Assembly (NCBI GenBank): GCA_030762895.1
Contig: CM061063.1
Coordinates: forward strand, 53,833,196-53,897,195
Reading direction: 5' to 3'
Source of the DNA: Sophora flavescens
Taxonomy: Eukaryota > Streptophyta > Magnoliopsida > Fabales > Fabaceae
Length of the DNA stretch: 64,000 nucleotides
Below, in pieces: positions 27,580 through 39,252 of the stretch; position 1 is the stretch's first letter, and each line of letters begins with the position of its first letter. The notes under the pieces are model-generated. The model saw only the letters and a program-made list of their open reading frames with translations, made no database searches and was not told the origin of the DNA. Position numbers and translations under genes: made by a program.

Positions 27580-27592
27580 TGGTATCGGTACC
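27580..27592 (+). other. Copia primer-binding site (tRNA-iMet type, degenerate)
   Basis: TGGTATCGGTACC begins two bases after the LTR end. The usual plant initiator-Met primer site starts TGGTATCAGAGC, so the first seven bases fit and the rest has changed. Confidence 0.65.
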
Positions 27593-27720
27593 TTGCAAAC
27601 CATGATTACATTCGTGGTTTACTGTTATGTATGATAACATGTTAATAATGTGAATCGTTTTTCTGAAAGTTGTTTCTCGAAAATCGTTTGCATCCGTTTT
27701 TAAGTAAACATTTTCGTAAT

Positions 27721-28095
27721 CACTAGTGCACAAAAAGGGATTCCCATCGGTTATTTTTGGCTTCTCACATCGGTTTTGAAACCGATGTGAGAGCTTTGTG
27801 ATGGTTTATTGCTGACTTTGACACATCGGTTTTAAAGCTGATGTAAAGTATATTTTAAACACCGGGTTTATTACTAGCGATGTGTAAAATTAATTTAGTT
27901 AATTGATAAGCGAATTGTAAATTTAACTTTCTACACGGTTTTCATAAAACCCAGGTGTAAAATTAGACCTTCCTACTCGGATTTTCTAAAGAACCGATGT
28001 AAAGTTAAAATACATCGGTTTTATGTAAAACCTTGATGTAGAGAGTTAAATATACACATCGGTTAATGGAGAACAGATGTAAAAATCTTTTTTTT
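27721..28095. repeat. CACTA 1 left subterminal inverted-repeat region
   Basis: At least six copies of ACATCGGTT or its complement occur in about 350 bases, several paired as hairpins (for example CATCGGTTTTGAAACCGATG at about 27767). In CACTA elements such motifs are binding sites of the small TNPA-like transposition protein. That role is inferred here. Confidence 0.85.
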
Positions 28096-28559
28096 TTTAA
28101 CTGCTATTTACATTTCAATCATTCCCTGTTTCACTAATGCAGATCAATAAACAAAGGCATCACGATCAAACAAGAAACAAACAAAGAACACCAAACCAGT
28201 TTTTTGACACGATCATTCAAAAGCAAAACATACTTCATTCAATTTTCTTATGAATGAAAACAACACTTTATCAAAGCTACATCAAAACACGAGAGAAGAA
28301 AAATTGAACAGACACGAGCACTAATACATATCATCGAAGTCAAAGGTACGTACACTATAGCTAGTATATGATAAGTTTTTAAACTAACTACGTATATACA
28401 AACTATGGGTGGTACACTTCAAGAAAGAAAGTTGCCGAACGCCTCTTTATGATGTTGATTGTGAACAGACAATGGAGATGGATTGTTGAATATCTCAAGT
28501 TTAATTGGACAAAAGATTATTACTTTTAAGTAATAAACTAACATAAAACATATAACGAA

Positions 28560-29940
28560 TCTATACTATTACTTAATTGTGTCAATTAACATTTTACCTC
28601 ACTCCCATCTCCCGTTGATCCCGGAGGAGATAATTTCCAACATCCATCGCATCACATAGTAGCCACATTCCCATGACCCACGTTGTATACGTGACTACGT
28701 ACAAATGAAACCCAATTAGAATATGAGAAATTAAATAAAATAGAAATCAATTATTGTACCTGCATTTGATGCATTTGAACTAATAAATATCTTACGCTGG
28801 GAATAATCCATCCGATGAGCTTAGGAAACGCCTTTCTACCGTTGCATGTGGGATGCATTAATAGACCTATCATGACAAAAACATTAATTAAAGTATATAT
28901 AATAGATTTGAGATAATTAAAACAACTGCATTACTGGTTATAAAAGTATCTTCCTTGCTTACGTTTCGATGATCGTCTTAGTTCATTAGTAGGCTTATGT
29001 CCCAACGAGAAGAAGACCACGGCGTTCATTCTTGGGTCAAGAGAAATGCGATTTCTAATGCTTGCTGTATTTAGGAACAATTAGTGACTGTAAGTCATAT
29101 ATAGTTATACTTAAATTAATACTAGGTACTTACTTATTGAGATAAGCGCAAGATAGAATTGATGATCGTCTCGGGCAAGTATATCACGATGGTAGTGGCC
29201 AAGATCTTGAGTGCTACGAGAACATCACCACAATGAACATGGGGTCAATGTACACATAAAGGCGAGTTACCTGATCGATTTTAACATACGATGCAGATAC
29301 CTAATATATTGGAAAAACATGTTAATTATCATTGTATTTAAAAATTAATTACGTCTTAACCCATAAATAAAATGTACTTACGTGCACCAAACGAATATGT
29401 GCAGAACTGGCCATTTCTTTATTGAGTGCCATCTCCACAAGTTCTTTCTTTGGTATATAAGTTCACGGGTGGCATCATGTTCCAACGTTACCAATTCGCA
29501 TCATCCTCCATGGTGACAACTTGTATAGCAAGATCTTTGAAAACATCACCATGGCCAGTGCCCCTTGTCGATCCCCTAAACAACATAGATATATATTAGT
29601 AATCACGGATAATTAAGTTATTCAATTCGTTATGAACTAAATGGTCAATGAATACCTTGACAGGGCAGACATCTCCGGTTACCCTAGATCCGACCTTTTA
29701 GGCACAATATCATTTTCAACATCCTATAACAAATACAAATAAAGCATTATCTTTAAAGCAATAATAAATATATTTCAACTATGAATATAGAAAAACACAA
29801 CTTAGAATACCTCGGATCAACAAGAAGGTGGCCGATCTTGGCCGGAGGATGAGTGCTAGGGCATGACCCACCTGGCTGAACCTCCTCGGTGGGCACAAGG
29901 ACTCGAGCATCAAGATCTCGAATAATCTCAGAGACACCTC
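28560..29940 (-). pseudogene. Ulp1-like cysteine protease remnant of CACTA 1
   Basis: Exon-like blocks read on the minus strand match the second CACTA at 61.2-62.5 kb. The block near 28600-28700 encodes GSWECGYYVMRWM, the Ulp1/SENP catalytic-Cys region. The block near 29000-29070 should carry the catalytic His (SKHW...), but the codon after His is TAG (29055-29057), so the protein stops there. Blocks end with GT donor-like sequences and are separated by AT-rich introns. Ulp1-type C-terminal protease domains are often carried by plant transposons; the function in transposition is unknown. Confidence 0.7.
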
Positions 29941-31640
29941 GGATGATCGTCCGTAGAAATGAGTGGATGCTTTTCGGACGGTGTGGATTTTTCATATATC
30001 CTTTCAGGATCTTCATGTTTGTCCTTTCAATCGGTACATCCACTCAAATAAACGGGACGCACTATCCAATCTCCTACCAGATGAACAATCAAATGAACCA
30101 TGATGTCAAAAAATGAAGGTGGAAAATACATCTCCAATTGGCACAATACAATGGCTACCTCATTTCCAACTCATCCAAATTTTTAGTGTCAATGACCTTC
30201 CTACATATAGCATTGAAGAATAAGCATAACCTAGTAATACATATAACGTTAGTTGTCAATCTACGATAAGGATGATTACGCTGAGAAATCTCATGCCCAA
30301 GGTAGACAGTCTTCCTTCCATGTTGCAGTTGATGGTAACGTGGCTTTCTTCACATATTGGACATCTTTATGCCCTTAACACTATACCCACAGGGTTCCCG
30401 TATCTTGGAAAGTCATTGATGGTGCAAAATAACGGCACGCAATCTGAATGTCTCACAGCAATACCGGGTCGATCACATCAACGCCTTCATCCCACATCAT
30501 TCTCAAGTCTTCAATCAAGGACTCGATAAACATCAATATCATTTCCTGGCTGTTCTAGGACCAAATCATCATACTTAACATAATGTATTTCGGCCATGTA
30601 CAACCAAGGACACGGGTTGTAAATTACAAGGAGAAACAGGCCATGAACTATGAATACTACCTAAGTTTCCATATGGATTCATTCCATCGGTAGAAGTCAA
30701 GCTTCGAGGTTTCGGGCTCATGCCAAATCCTAAACAAACTATTAATTCTCTTCCATTGCAAAGAATCGTAGGATGGATATTTGTCCCATCACACTTCCTC
30801 TCATCCGCATGCCATCTAATGTTCTTTGCGTCATTTTACATTAGCAAACAATCGCTTGAACCGCGGAATCACGGGAAGATACCATAACACCTTCGCAGGG
30901 AGGACCTTTGGTGACCACATCACAACTAGAATCACCATCCTTCACTTTGTGCCGTGATCACCCCTTCACCCGGGGCACTCGTGCATCTCTTCAAACTCTT
31001 TCTGTACAATATGCAATCATTGGGGAAAGCGTGTATTTTCTTATACTCCATACCCACCGGACACAATATCTTCTCCGCCTCATAGTTTCGAGATGGTAAT
31101 GTTGCCTTCTGGAAGCATTTCTTTCAACAACTCAAGCAATTCGGTGAAAGCTTTTATCGCTCCACCCATTTCTCGCCTTCACATTGAACAATCTTAACAC
31201 GTGACAATAGTGTGAAATTAGTGCACCAGGATACATAAAGCCACTTGCACATCCTTGCACAAAGTATCATACATATGTGCGCCGAAAGACTCTTGCCCAA
31301 CATCACGGATCATGTCCTCTAGTCCATCGTCCATTTCCACGTCATCAACTTCCTCTCTCAGGCTACCCTCCGACTTGTCTAACGATTCACCATGGCATAT
31401 CCATGTTGTATAACTCTTGCAAATCCCCTCACAAATAAGATGATCACGTATCTCCTCGACTTCTAGTCGCTCTCATTCAAACAGTTAACACAAGGACAAT
31501 AAAACCTTGTGCTACCACTATCGGGGAGCATTTGTTTTTGCAAATGCGAGAAAATCTTCCACTCCATTCTCATACTCATCACTTGTCCGTCTAGCATTCA
31601 TCCACCGCGATCCATGACTAAACCAATACCATCTACTTAG
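29940..31640 (-). pseudogene. TNPD-type CACTA transposase remnant
   Basis: Frames on the minus strand contain, in order from about 31617 downward: a start-like block beginning with an MDR motif (N-terminal transposase-associated region), a cysteine-containing stretch, phrases typical of Transposase_21 such as DGMNPYGN (about 30680) and the block that usually follows NDFP, and near 30050-30150 the FFDIMVHL region typical of the C-terminal DUF4218 part. Stops and frameshifts interrupt every block. At about 29935 the C-terminal frame runs directly into the Ulp1-gene sequence, an internal deletion junction. Confidence 0.72.
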
Positions 31641-32164
31641 TCAATATATTCATCAACCACTTCTTATGACAGGGGTATGGCTTTATCCCATTCGAGAAGA
31701 AACTTTTCCAACATTCGGTTAACATTAGTCCTTAACTCATGTCATACTCGGCAAGAATTTCGAGCATTTCCGCTGGTCTCACGCATCTACTGGAACGCGG
31801 CGACATCCACCACGAAAAGTATGCACGGAGAACGAAAGGAAATGTCTCAATCCCGAACTTTCATCAAGTATATAACATTAGAACCAATGAATAACTATTT
31901 TAATCGAATTAAGAAAAGTTTTTTCCCAAACTGTCCAACTTTGGACAATTCAAGATCCAACACAATGAGCGGTACATTAATCACGTACACGTACGCTCAT
32001 TAGTATTGCATCTCAAACGGAAACTAAGGCTTACTATTTACGTAGCTTGCATGAAGATGGGGCTTGAAAAGTGAAGAAAATTAGCCAAACAGAGCCCTTC
32101 ACCGCTTCGTTTTGAAAGCCATCACCGCCGTGATCGAGTATAGCTTAAAAGAAAGAATGGAAAA

Positions 32165-32640
32165 GTCGGAACTGGTCACGGCCATCCCAGTGATGCCCAT
32201 CACTAGCTGGGTGACATGTCAAATTTCCAGATCACAGCAACCGATCACGGCCAGGCCGTGATGGTGGTCAGACAGCTGACGATGGACCAAATTGAAGCAA
32301 CATCAAGGCCGTAACTTATCACGGCTTTGCCGTGATGGCCATCACGCCGTGACATGCCAACCGAAACCGCACTCCCTTGGCCAGAACGATCACGGCCTAG
32401 CCGTGATGGTGGTCACGCAGGATCACTAAATGCAGCATCCTCTGAAGGCGTAACTTATCACGCCCGGCTGCGTGAAGTGGCCATCACGGACGCGTGACAT
32501 GCCAATCGAACCGGACCATCACAGCGGAACTGATCACGGCCTTTAGTGATGGTGGTCACTGCGATGTAACAAACAACCAGGAAGCAACCTCCAGTCAGTA
32601 ATCATCACGACCTGGCGTGAAGTGTACCTACCTGGTGATC
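32165..32640. repeat. ~140-bp GC-rich repeat with palindromic cores in CACTA 1
   Basis: About three imperfect units recur (for example GTAACTTATCAC at 32311 and 32450, 139 bases apart). Each holds one or two palindromes of the form ATCACGGCNNNGCCGTGAT and the perfect palindrome GTGATGGCCATCAC. The block lies upstream of the minus-strand transposase start, so it may be promoter or transposase-binding DNA. It is much richer in CpG than its surroundings. Confidence 0.8.
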
Positions 32641-32879
32641 GGGTGATACCACCATTCGGAAAAATCCATCTTGGAGCAACAGAACAACACATGCAAGTAT
32701 ATTATCCAACCATTTGAGTCAAAGTTCATAACTTTTCTAAAAGAAACAAATATATACCGAGGACGAGCAAAAATGGCGCTCTTCACGCAAACGAGGTAGC
32801 TCGCGGATGATCGTTTCACCAGTGGTTCTCTTACAAGCAGAAAAATGAAGGCTCGCGGTGTCGCGGTGGTCTTCTTTTC

Positions 32880-33045
32880 ATTCGATTGAAAAGGGAAAAG
32901 GACGGAAGAAGGGAGCGAGAGAGAGAAAGAAGAAAGAGAGAATGAGAAGAGGAAATGCAGAGAGAGAGAATGAAGAAGGAAATGCAGAGGAGAATGAGAA
33001 CGAGAGAGAGAGACTGGCATCACGAGGTAGCTCGCTGATGTGAGT
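32880..33045. repeat. GA-rich (polypurine) tract
   Basis: Low-complexity GAGA/GAAG sequence on the plus strand. On the coding (minus) strand it is a CT-rich tract, similar to pyrimidine patches in plant promoters and leaders. The long open frames over it are due to composition. Confidence 0.8.
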
Positions 33046-33164
33046 GGCAGTGAGAGAGATGGAAAAGGTGACAATGCGTTAGCAGAGGAGGAGTGTTGTG
33101 TTTTAGGTACGTTCAGCTGAGAATGAGGCGCAAAACACACGGAGGGAAATAGAAAAAATTGGGA

Positions 33165-33627
33165 CTATTACACATCGGTTATGAGGAAAACCAATGTTAA
33201 ACATCTTATACACATCGGTTATGCAAAACCGAGTGTGTAAACATGAAACATTTAAATTCGATTTTTCTTTTAATTTTATACATCCGTTAATAAAACCGAT
33301 GTGTAAAAAGTGTAACCTAAATTTCTATTTTTTTTCTTTATAATTTTATCACCGGTTATTTAAAAATCGGTGTGGTTACTCACCATTTTACACGCCGGTT
33401 CAAAAAGAACCGGTGTTGAATGTTAAAAATTCCGAGTTTTAAATTTTTTTTATTTTAATTTTACACATCGGTTATATATAACCGATGTGGAAAGTTTACA
33501 CATCGGTTATTCTCTAAGCCGAGTGTGTAATATTTCCTTGAATTTCAAAAATGCCAGCCTCGTTTTACACATTCGGTTTATACTAAACTGATGTGTAACT
33601 CCCATAGAATCCCTTTTTGCACTAGTG
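33165..33627. repeat. CACTA 1 right subterminal repeats and TIR
   Basis: About ten ACATCGGTT/AACCGATGT-type words, many as short hairpins (for example CACATCGGTTATATATAACC at about 33465). They end at the terminal repeat TTTTTGCACTAGTG. Confidence 0.85.
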
Positions 33628-34079
33628 AATTTTCGTATGTATATGATATATCGTCCATAGCATATTTATGTGTATATATACGATATGTACATTGGTTAGA
33701 ATCCTTATTATGTTCTCGATGGCGTCAAGTGTTGATGTTAAACATGATCGGTTTCGGTTCTGTTAGCGCGTTAGGGTGTCGGATATGAAAAGTTCATGTT
33801 CTTGTGGTTTGAGGTTCCAAGGGTTGGAAACCCCAGCCGTTCCTTGCAGCGTGAAGTGTTCATGGGCCTTGCGGTTTTAGGGTTGAGAGGTTGAAGCCCT
33901 AGCGCTAAGGAAGGAACCCGTGCTACCCTCTCAGTATTGTGTTATTTTGAAATTCAATTTTTTTGAAATCTTTTATGTCACCATTTAATAACGACATCAA
34001 TTATAATAAATGAGATTTATTATATATATGATATGGTTTCAAAATTTAAATTTTGAAATACATAACTAATAGGAATAAA

Positions 34080-34230
34080 CAATTACAATAAATGTGATTT
34101 ATAGTAACATCAATTACAATAAATGTGATTTATAGTAGCATCAATTACAATAAATGTGATTTATAGTAACATCAATTACAATAAATGTGATTTATAGTAA
34201 CATCAATTACAATAAATGTGATTTATTATA
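34080..34230. repeat. 31-bp minisatellite, five copies
   Basis: A 31-bp unit starting CAATTACAATAAATGTGATT begins at 34080, 34111, 34142, 34173 and 34204 (last copy partial). One copy differs by a single base (AGCAT for AACAT), so expansion is recent relative to the host element. Confidence 0.95.
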
Positions 34231-34618
34231 TATATGTTATGTTTTCAAAATTCGATTTTGAAATCTTAATTAATAATAATAATAATTGTGTATTATTATT
34301 GGTTGTTACTATTTATTTGGTGATGTATGGTGAATGGTTATGGCCTTATTCCTTTAACCTTTTGGTTTATATTTTGAAATACGGCCACGTGTCGTGCCTT
34401 TCTCATATATTCCATATGTATATTCTTTTCTCATCTCACTCCCCTCATATGTAAAATGAGGTTTCTGTTTATGTAATGTAATGATGGAGACAAGAAGACG
34501 TTATCCCGCGGGAGATCATGCTTGGAGGCCTGACGCTCCTAGGTTTGATTTAGATTCTCTCATTGACTTGGGAGAATCAATGCGTTAGGGCCATAACCAT
34601 ATCACATTTATTTGCCTT

Positions 34619-34722
34619 ATATATGTATGAGATGCATGTATGTATATAGTATGTTAAAAAGGGGTTTAACTAATATATGTATGAGATGCATGTATGTAAA
34701 TAGTAGTTAAAGAGTTTAACAA
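34619..34722. repeat. Tandem duplication of ~52 bp
   Basis: The phrase ATATGTATGAGATGCATGTA occurs twice, each followed by a matching AGTTTAAC-like stretch, with a few differences between copies. Confidence 0.8.
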
Positions 34723-35271
34723 ATGATGAGATCAAATTTTAATCAAATCCTCAAAAGGAAATATTAAGTCACATTTAAAGGCCTTCAATGCATGGCATCC
34801 TCCCAATACTATGATCGATTATGTGGTCCGCCAAAGCGGGTACCTTTATCTATAATAGTAAGACGCGATGGGACAAATGTAATGTTCAACTCGCTTATCC
34901 ATTGGGTTCGACTTAACTAAGCTAACTTCATAGGATTGAAAGGCTTAGAGGCTTAAAAGTTGGGCTTTAGTCCATGTGATGGATTAGAATAAGAAGTTAT
35001 TCACCAACTATCCAAGAGTTGCATGAGATGCAATCGGAAAGTGTTTCCTACCTATATAACTGAATTTTGAGTGATCACCAAAGCCGACTTAAAGCTAGGT
35101 GAAACATGGATCTTGGCCCACTAGAAGATCTTCCAACGAGATTTTCCGAATCAATGACGAGGGTCATTGTTTTGAGTAAAATAGTGGGAGGCGTATTTAA
35201 TTAAAGACCTTATTAAATAACTTCATGGCATGATACTTATATTCACGCATATTTATCTCTCAGAGATTACC

Positions 35272-36146
35272 ATGGCATCAAACACATCAAGTAACCTCAT
35301 CATCGCGATCCGTCCTCGAGAAGGACAAACTATCCGAACAAATTTTCCGGATCGGTGCGAAACTTGAGAATTGTCCTCAAACATGAGAAAAAGCTGTATG
35401 TTCTTGAGGAGCCTATTCCCGAGGAGCCACCGGCTTCAAGTGCTCCTAGGGGCGACAGGATGCTTATAAGAAGCATCGGGATGACGCCTGGACGTGGGCT
35501 GTCTTATGCTTGCTACCATGACCTCTCGAGCTGCAAAAGCAACATGAGACCATGGAGGTGTACGATATGATCGTGCACCTCAAGCTGCTTCTACCAAGAG
35601 CAAGCAAGGCATGAGCGGTTCAAGTTTCCAGAGCCCTTTTCCGGTGTAAATTGGCGGAAGGAAGCCCTCAGAGTCCTCATGTACTCCAGATGATCGGGTA
35701 CATTGAGAATCTCTCGAGAGACTGGATTTCCTTTAGGCCAAGAGTTGGCCACCGACGTAGTTCTGCAATCGTTGCTGAGAGCTATAGTCAGTTTGTCATG
35801 AACTATAATATGAATGATCTTGACAAACCTTTGCCGAATTGTTGAGCATGTTGAGAATCTGCTGAACAAAATATTAACAAAGGAAAGGGAAGGCCATTTT
35901 GATGGTCCAGATCGAAATAGCAAGAAGCAGCCCAAGAAGCCCACGCACAAACAAAAGGGAAAGGCAATAAACAAGATCAAGCCCAGTGCTTCTGGCTTGA
36001 AGCCCGTGGGTGGTGTGGCTAAGGAAGGCAATTGCTTCCATTGTGGTCGGACCGAACATTGGAAGAGGAACTGCCTAAAATACCTGGAAGAAATCAAGAA
36101 GAAGAAGGGAGGTGAGACTTCCACTTCAGGTGTGTTTGTTATATAA
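35272..36146 (+). pseudogene. Copia gag (broken)
   Basis: Start chosen at ATG 35272 (MASNTSSNL), a usual Copia gag beginning. The capsid-type (UBN2/gag-polypeptide) region follows in shifting frames: LRIVLKHEKKLYVLEEPIPE near 35360, SYSQFVMNYNMNDLDKPLP near 35780. A zinc knuckle CFHCGRTEHWKRNC (CX2CX4HX4C) lies near 36032-36075 and binds element RNA in intact relatives. At least three frame changes and an early stop after about 35 codons make it non-functional. The last frame ends at TAA 36144, directly before the protease region. Confidence 0.88.
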
Positions 36147-37262
36147 GTCAATTTATCTACTGCATCATGGGTATTAGAATCTGGATGTGGTTCTCACATT
36201 TGTACAAATGTACGAGGATCTAAACAGAGTAGACCATTGGCAAAGGGCGAAGTCGACCTACGAGTTGGAAATGGAGCAATGGTTGCTGCTTTAGCTGTAG
36301 GGACTTATGTATTGACTTTGCCCACTGGGCTTACTATTCAGTTAGAGAACTGTTATTTTGTGCCTGCAATTAGCAGGAATATCATTTCCATTTCTTGTTT
36401 GGACAAGATTGGTTTTTCTTTTATAATAAAGAACAAAAGTTGTTCTATTTATTTGGATGATATTTTCTATGCTAGTGCACACATGAGTAATGGGCTTTAT
36501 GTCCTTGATCTTGAAATGCCCATCTATAACATAAATACTAAGAGGTTCAAACCAAATGAGTTGAACCCGTCTTATCTTTGGCATTGTCGTTTAGGCCATA
36601 TAAATGAGAAGCGTATTTCGAAGCTCCATAAAGATGGACTCTTGGACTCATTTGATTATGAATCATATGAGATATGTGAGTCTTGTTTATTGGGAAAGTT
36701 GACTGAAGCTCCATTCACCGGAAAAGGTGAAAGAGCTAACGATCTTTTGGGTCTTATACATAGCGATGTATGCGGACCCCTAAACACATTAGATAGAGGT
36801 GGTTTTCAATACTTCATCACATTCACTGATGATTTCAGTAGATATGGATTTGTGTATCTTATGAAACATAAATCGGAATCCTTTGAAAAGTTCAAGGAAT
36901 TCAAAAATGAGGTACAGAACCAACTTGGTAAAAATATTAAAACTCTTCGATCAGATCGATGTGGTGAATATTTGAGCCTAGAGTTTGATGATCATCTGAG
37001 AGAGTGTGGAATTTTATCTCAACTCACTCCACCTGGAACACCACAATGGAATGGTGTTTCTGAGAGGAGAAATCGAACCTTGTTGGACATGGTTCGGCCC
37101 ATGATGAGTCATGCAAACCTTACAAACTCTTTTCTGGGGACATGCTCTATTAACATCAGCTTTTACACTTAACCGTGTTCCATCCAAAGCGGTAGAAAAG
37201 ACACCATATGAGATATGGACTGGTAGACGACCCAAAGATGTCTTTTGTGAATATTTGGGGTT
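36147..37262 (+). pseudogene. Copia pol: protease and integrase region (broken)
   Basis: It follows in frame after the TAA that ends gag. The protease motif normally read as D[TS]G is LESGCG near 36177, so the catalytic Asp is Glu. The integrase zinc-binding part (LWHCRLGHIN...CESC, 36580-36690) and the catalytic core follow: HSDVCGP, FTDDFSRYG, and SERRNRTL near 37060, matching the D,D,E triad. A frame change near 37130 causes a stop at 37170; another near 37264 restores the frame. Confidence 0.9.
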
Positions 37263-39182
37263 GTGGAAGCATACGTGAAACGTCAAGTTTCTAATAAGCT
37301 TGATCCTAAATCTGATAAATGCTTCTTTGTGGGGTATCCCAAAGAAACCAAGGGGTACTATTTCTATAATCCTTCCGAAGGCAAAGTGTTTGTCACACGG
37401 ACTGGTGTATTCCTAGAAAAGGAGTTTATCTCCATAGTAACCAGTGGGAGGAAGATAGAACTTGAAGAAATTCAAGAATCACAGAGTAGTGACCTACCAT
37501 TGGTGGAACAGGAGCAACCTTCACAAAATGTTGTGGAGGAACAACCTGCTCCAGTAGCACAAGACCAGCGTAGGTCTAACAGGATACGTCACCAGCCAGA
37601 GAGATATGGATTTCTCATGACTCCACAAAGAGATGTATTGCTCATGGATCAAGATGAGCCTGTGACTTACCAGGAGGCCATCACTGGCCCAGAATCTGAG
37701 AAGTGGCTTGGGGCCATGAAATCTGAGAAGGATTCCATGTACACCAACCAGGTATGGACCTTGGTAAAGCCACCTGAAGGGGTGAAACCCATAGGGTGCA
37801 AGTGGGTTTTAAAAAATAAAACTGACATGGATGGTAAGGTACACACCTTTAAGGCGCGATTGGTCACTAAGGGTTTCAAGCAAATTCATGGTGTCGACTA
37901 TGATGAGACCTTTTCGCCTATTGCGATGCTTAAATCCATCCGGATCTTACTTGCTATCGCTGCATACCATGATTATGAGATATGGCGAGATGGATGTCAA
38001 ACCGCTTTCCTTAATGGAAAGCTTCTTGAGGCTGTGTACATGACACAACCTGAAGGCTTTGGCATTTCAGAGGATGCTGGAAAGGTATGTAAATTGCAGC
38101 GATCAATCTATGGATTGAAGCAAGCTTCCAGAAGTTGGAACCTTTGTTTTGATGATGCTGTAAGATAGTACGGATTCATCAAAAATGAAGATGAACCTTG
38201 TGTCTACAAGAAGGTTAGTGGGAGCATTGTTGTTTTTTCGGTGTTATATGTAGATGACATATTACTCATTGGAAATTACATCCCTACACTACAAAATGTA
38301 AAGACGTGGTTAGGGAATTGCTTCTCTATGAAAGATTTGGGTGAAGCTACCTATGTATTGGGAATCAGGATCTATAGGGATAGATCGCTGAAATTGCTTG
38401 GCCTAAGTCAAAGTACATACATAGACAAAGTGTTGAGACGCTTTTAACATGCATGAATCCAAGAAAGGACTCTTGCATATGTCACATGGTATATGCCTAT
38501 CAAAGGCACAATCCCCTTCCACTCAAGAAGAAAGGGATCGCATGAGTAAGATTCCATATGCATCCGCAATTGGATCTATCATGTATGCCATGTTATGTAC
38601 TCGACCAGATGTATCGTATGCTTTAAGCATAACGAGCGGTACCAGTCGATCCGGTGAAAGTCACTGGTCTGCTGTCAAGAACATCCTTAAGTACTTGAGA
38701 AGAACTAAGGATTCATTCTTGGTATATGGAGGCGAGGAAGAGCTTGCTGTAAAAGGTTACACCAATGCTAGCTTCCAAACCGATAAGGATGATTCCAGAT
38801 CGCAATCTGGTTATGTGTTCTCCGCCGAATGGCGGGGCGGTGAGCTGGAAGAGTTCAAAGCAAGAGACAGTCGCCGATTCTACTACAGAGGCTGAGTATA
38901 TTGCCGCCTCCAATGCAGCAAAGGAGGCTGTTTGGATCAGGAAGTTCATTGCTGAGCTTGGTACAGTTCCTAGTATTGTGGACCCCATTGATCTCTATTG
39001 TGATAACAATGAGGCCATTGCACAAGCTAAGGAACCTAGATCTCATCAATGATCCAAACATATACTTAGGCGCTTCCATCTCATTCGAGAGATTATCGTT
39101 AGAGGAGATGTGAAAATATGCAGAGTACCAACACTTGATAACGTTGCTGACCCACTTACGAAACCTCTTGCTCAAATGTGAA
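37263..39182 (+). pseudogene. Copia pol: reverse transcriptase and RNase H (broken)
   Basis: The C-terminal integrase tail and a linker lead into RT (WVLKNKTDMDGKV..., about 37803 onward). The YVDD active-site box is intact at 38246-38257. The upstream catalytic Asp box (normally MDVKTAFLNG) reads RDGCQTAFLNG at 37985-38010, because a one-base insertion and a one-base deletion scramble it. In-frame stops occur at 38166 and 38446. RNase H motifs (TTEAEYIAAS near 38887, DNNEAI near 39002) appear after a frameshift near 38825. No activity is expected. Confidence 0.9.
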
Positions 39183-39236
39183 GCCACGAAGGTCACACTA
39201 GATCGATGGGCATTAGATTTATGCCTTATTGGCTCA

Positions 39237-39252
39237 AGTGCTAGTGGGAGAT
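39237..39252 (+). other. Copia polypurine tract
   Basis: The purine-rich phrase AGTGCTAGTGGGAGAT immediately precedes the TGTTGG start of the 3' LTR, the position and form usual in plant Copia elements for plus-strand priming. Confidence 0.85.

Larger units (their letters stand above)
27721..33627 (-). mobile_element. CACTA (En/Spm) transposon 1, inserted in the Copia leader
   Basis: The left end CACTAGTGCACAAAAAGGG (27721) and the right end CCCTTTTTGCACTAGTG (finishing 33627) form terminal inverted repeats. The 3-bp target duplication AAT flanks both ends (27718-27720, 33628-33630), the size diagnostic of CACTA elements. Subterminal ACATCGGTT/AACCGATGT repeats lie inside both ends. The coding remnants read on the minus strand: a TNPD-type transposase (29.9-31.6 kb) followed by a Ulp1-like protease (28.6-29.9 kb). 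The element is 5907 bp, shorter than autonomous CACTAs, and its genes are broken. Confidence 0.95.
33631..35271 (+). other. Copia untranslated leader continued after CACTA 1
   Basis: No coding is recognised between the CACTA target duplication and the gag start at 35272. AT-rich, with a minisatellite and a local tandem duplication. A leader near 1.8 kb (with 27579-27720) is long for Copia. Confidence 0.6.

Noticed and set aside
27741..28090. Possible CRISPR-like or tRNA-like arrays from regularly spaced ACATCGGTT words
   Set aside because: Spacers are short and uneven, words occur in both orientations, and they sit inside CACTA ends; they are subterminal repeats.
31677..32003. 108-residue plus-strand frame near the CACTA 1 transposase start
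   Set aside because: It opposes the coding strand of the element, has no recognisable motif, and overlaps the leader of the transposase gene.
32628..33140. 170-residue Ser/Leu/Phe-rich frame on the minus strand
   Set aside because: Most of it is the CT-rich strand of a purine tract; no conserved domain, and it lies in the CACTA 1 upstream region.
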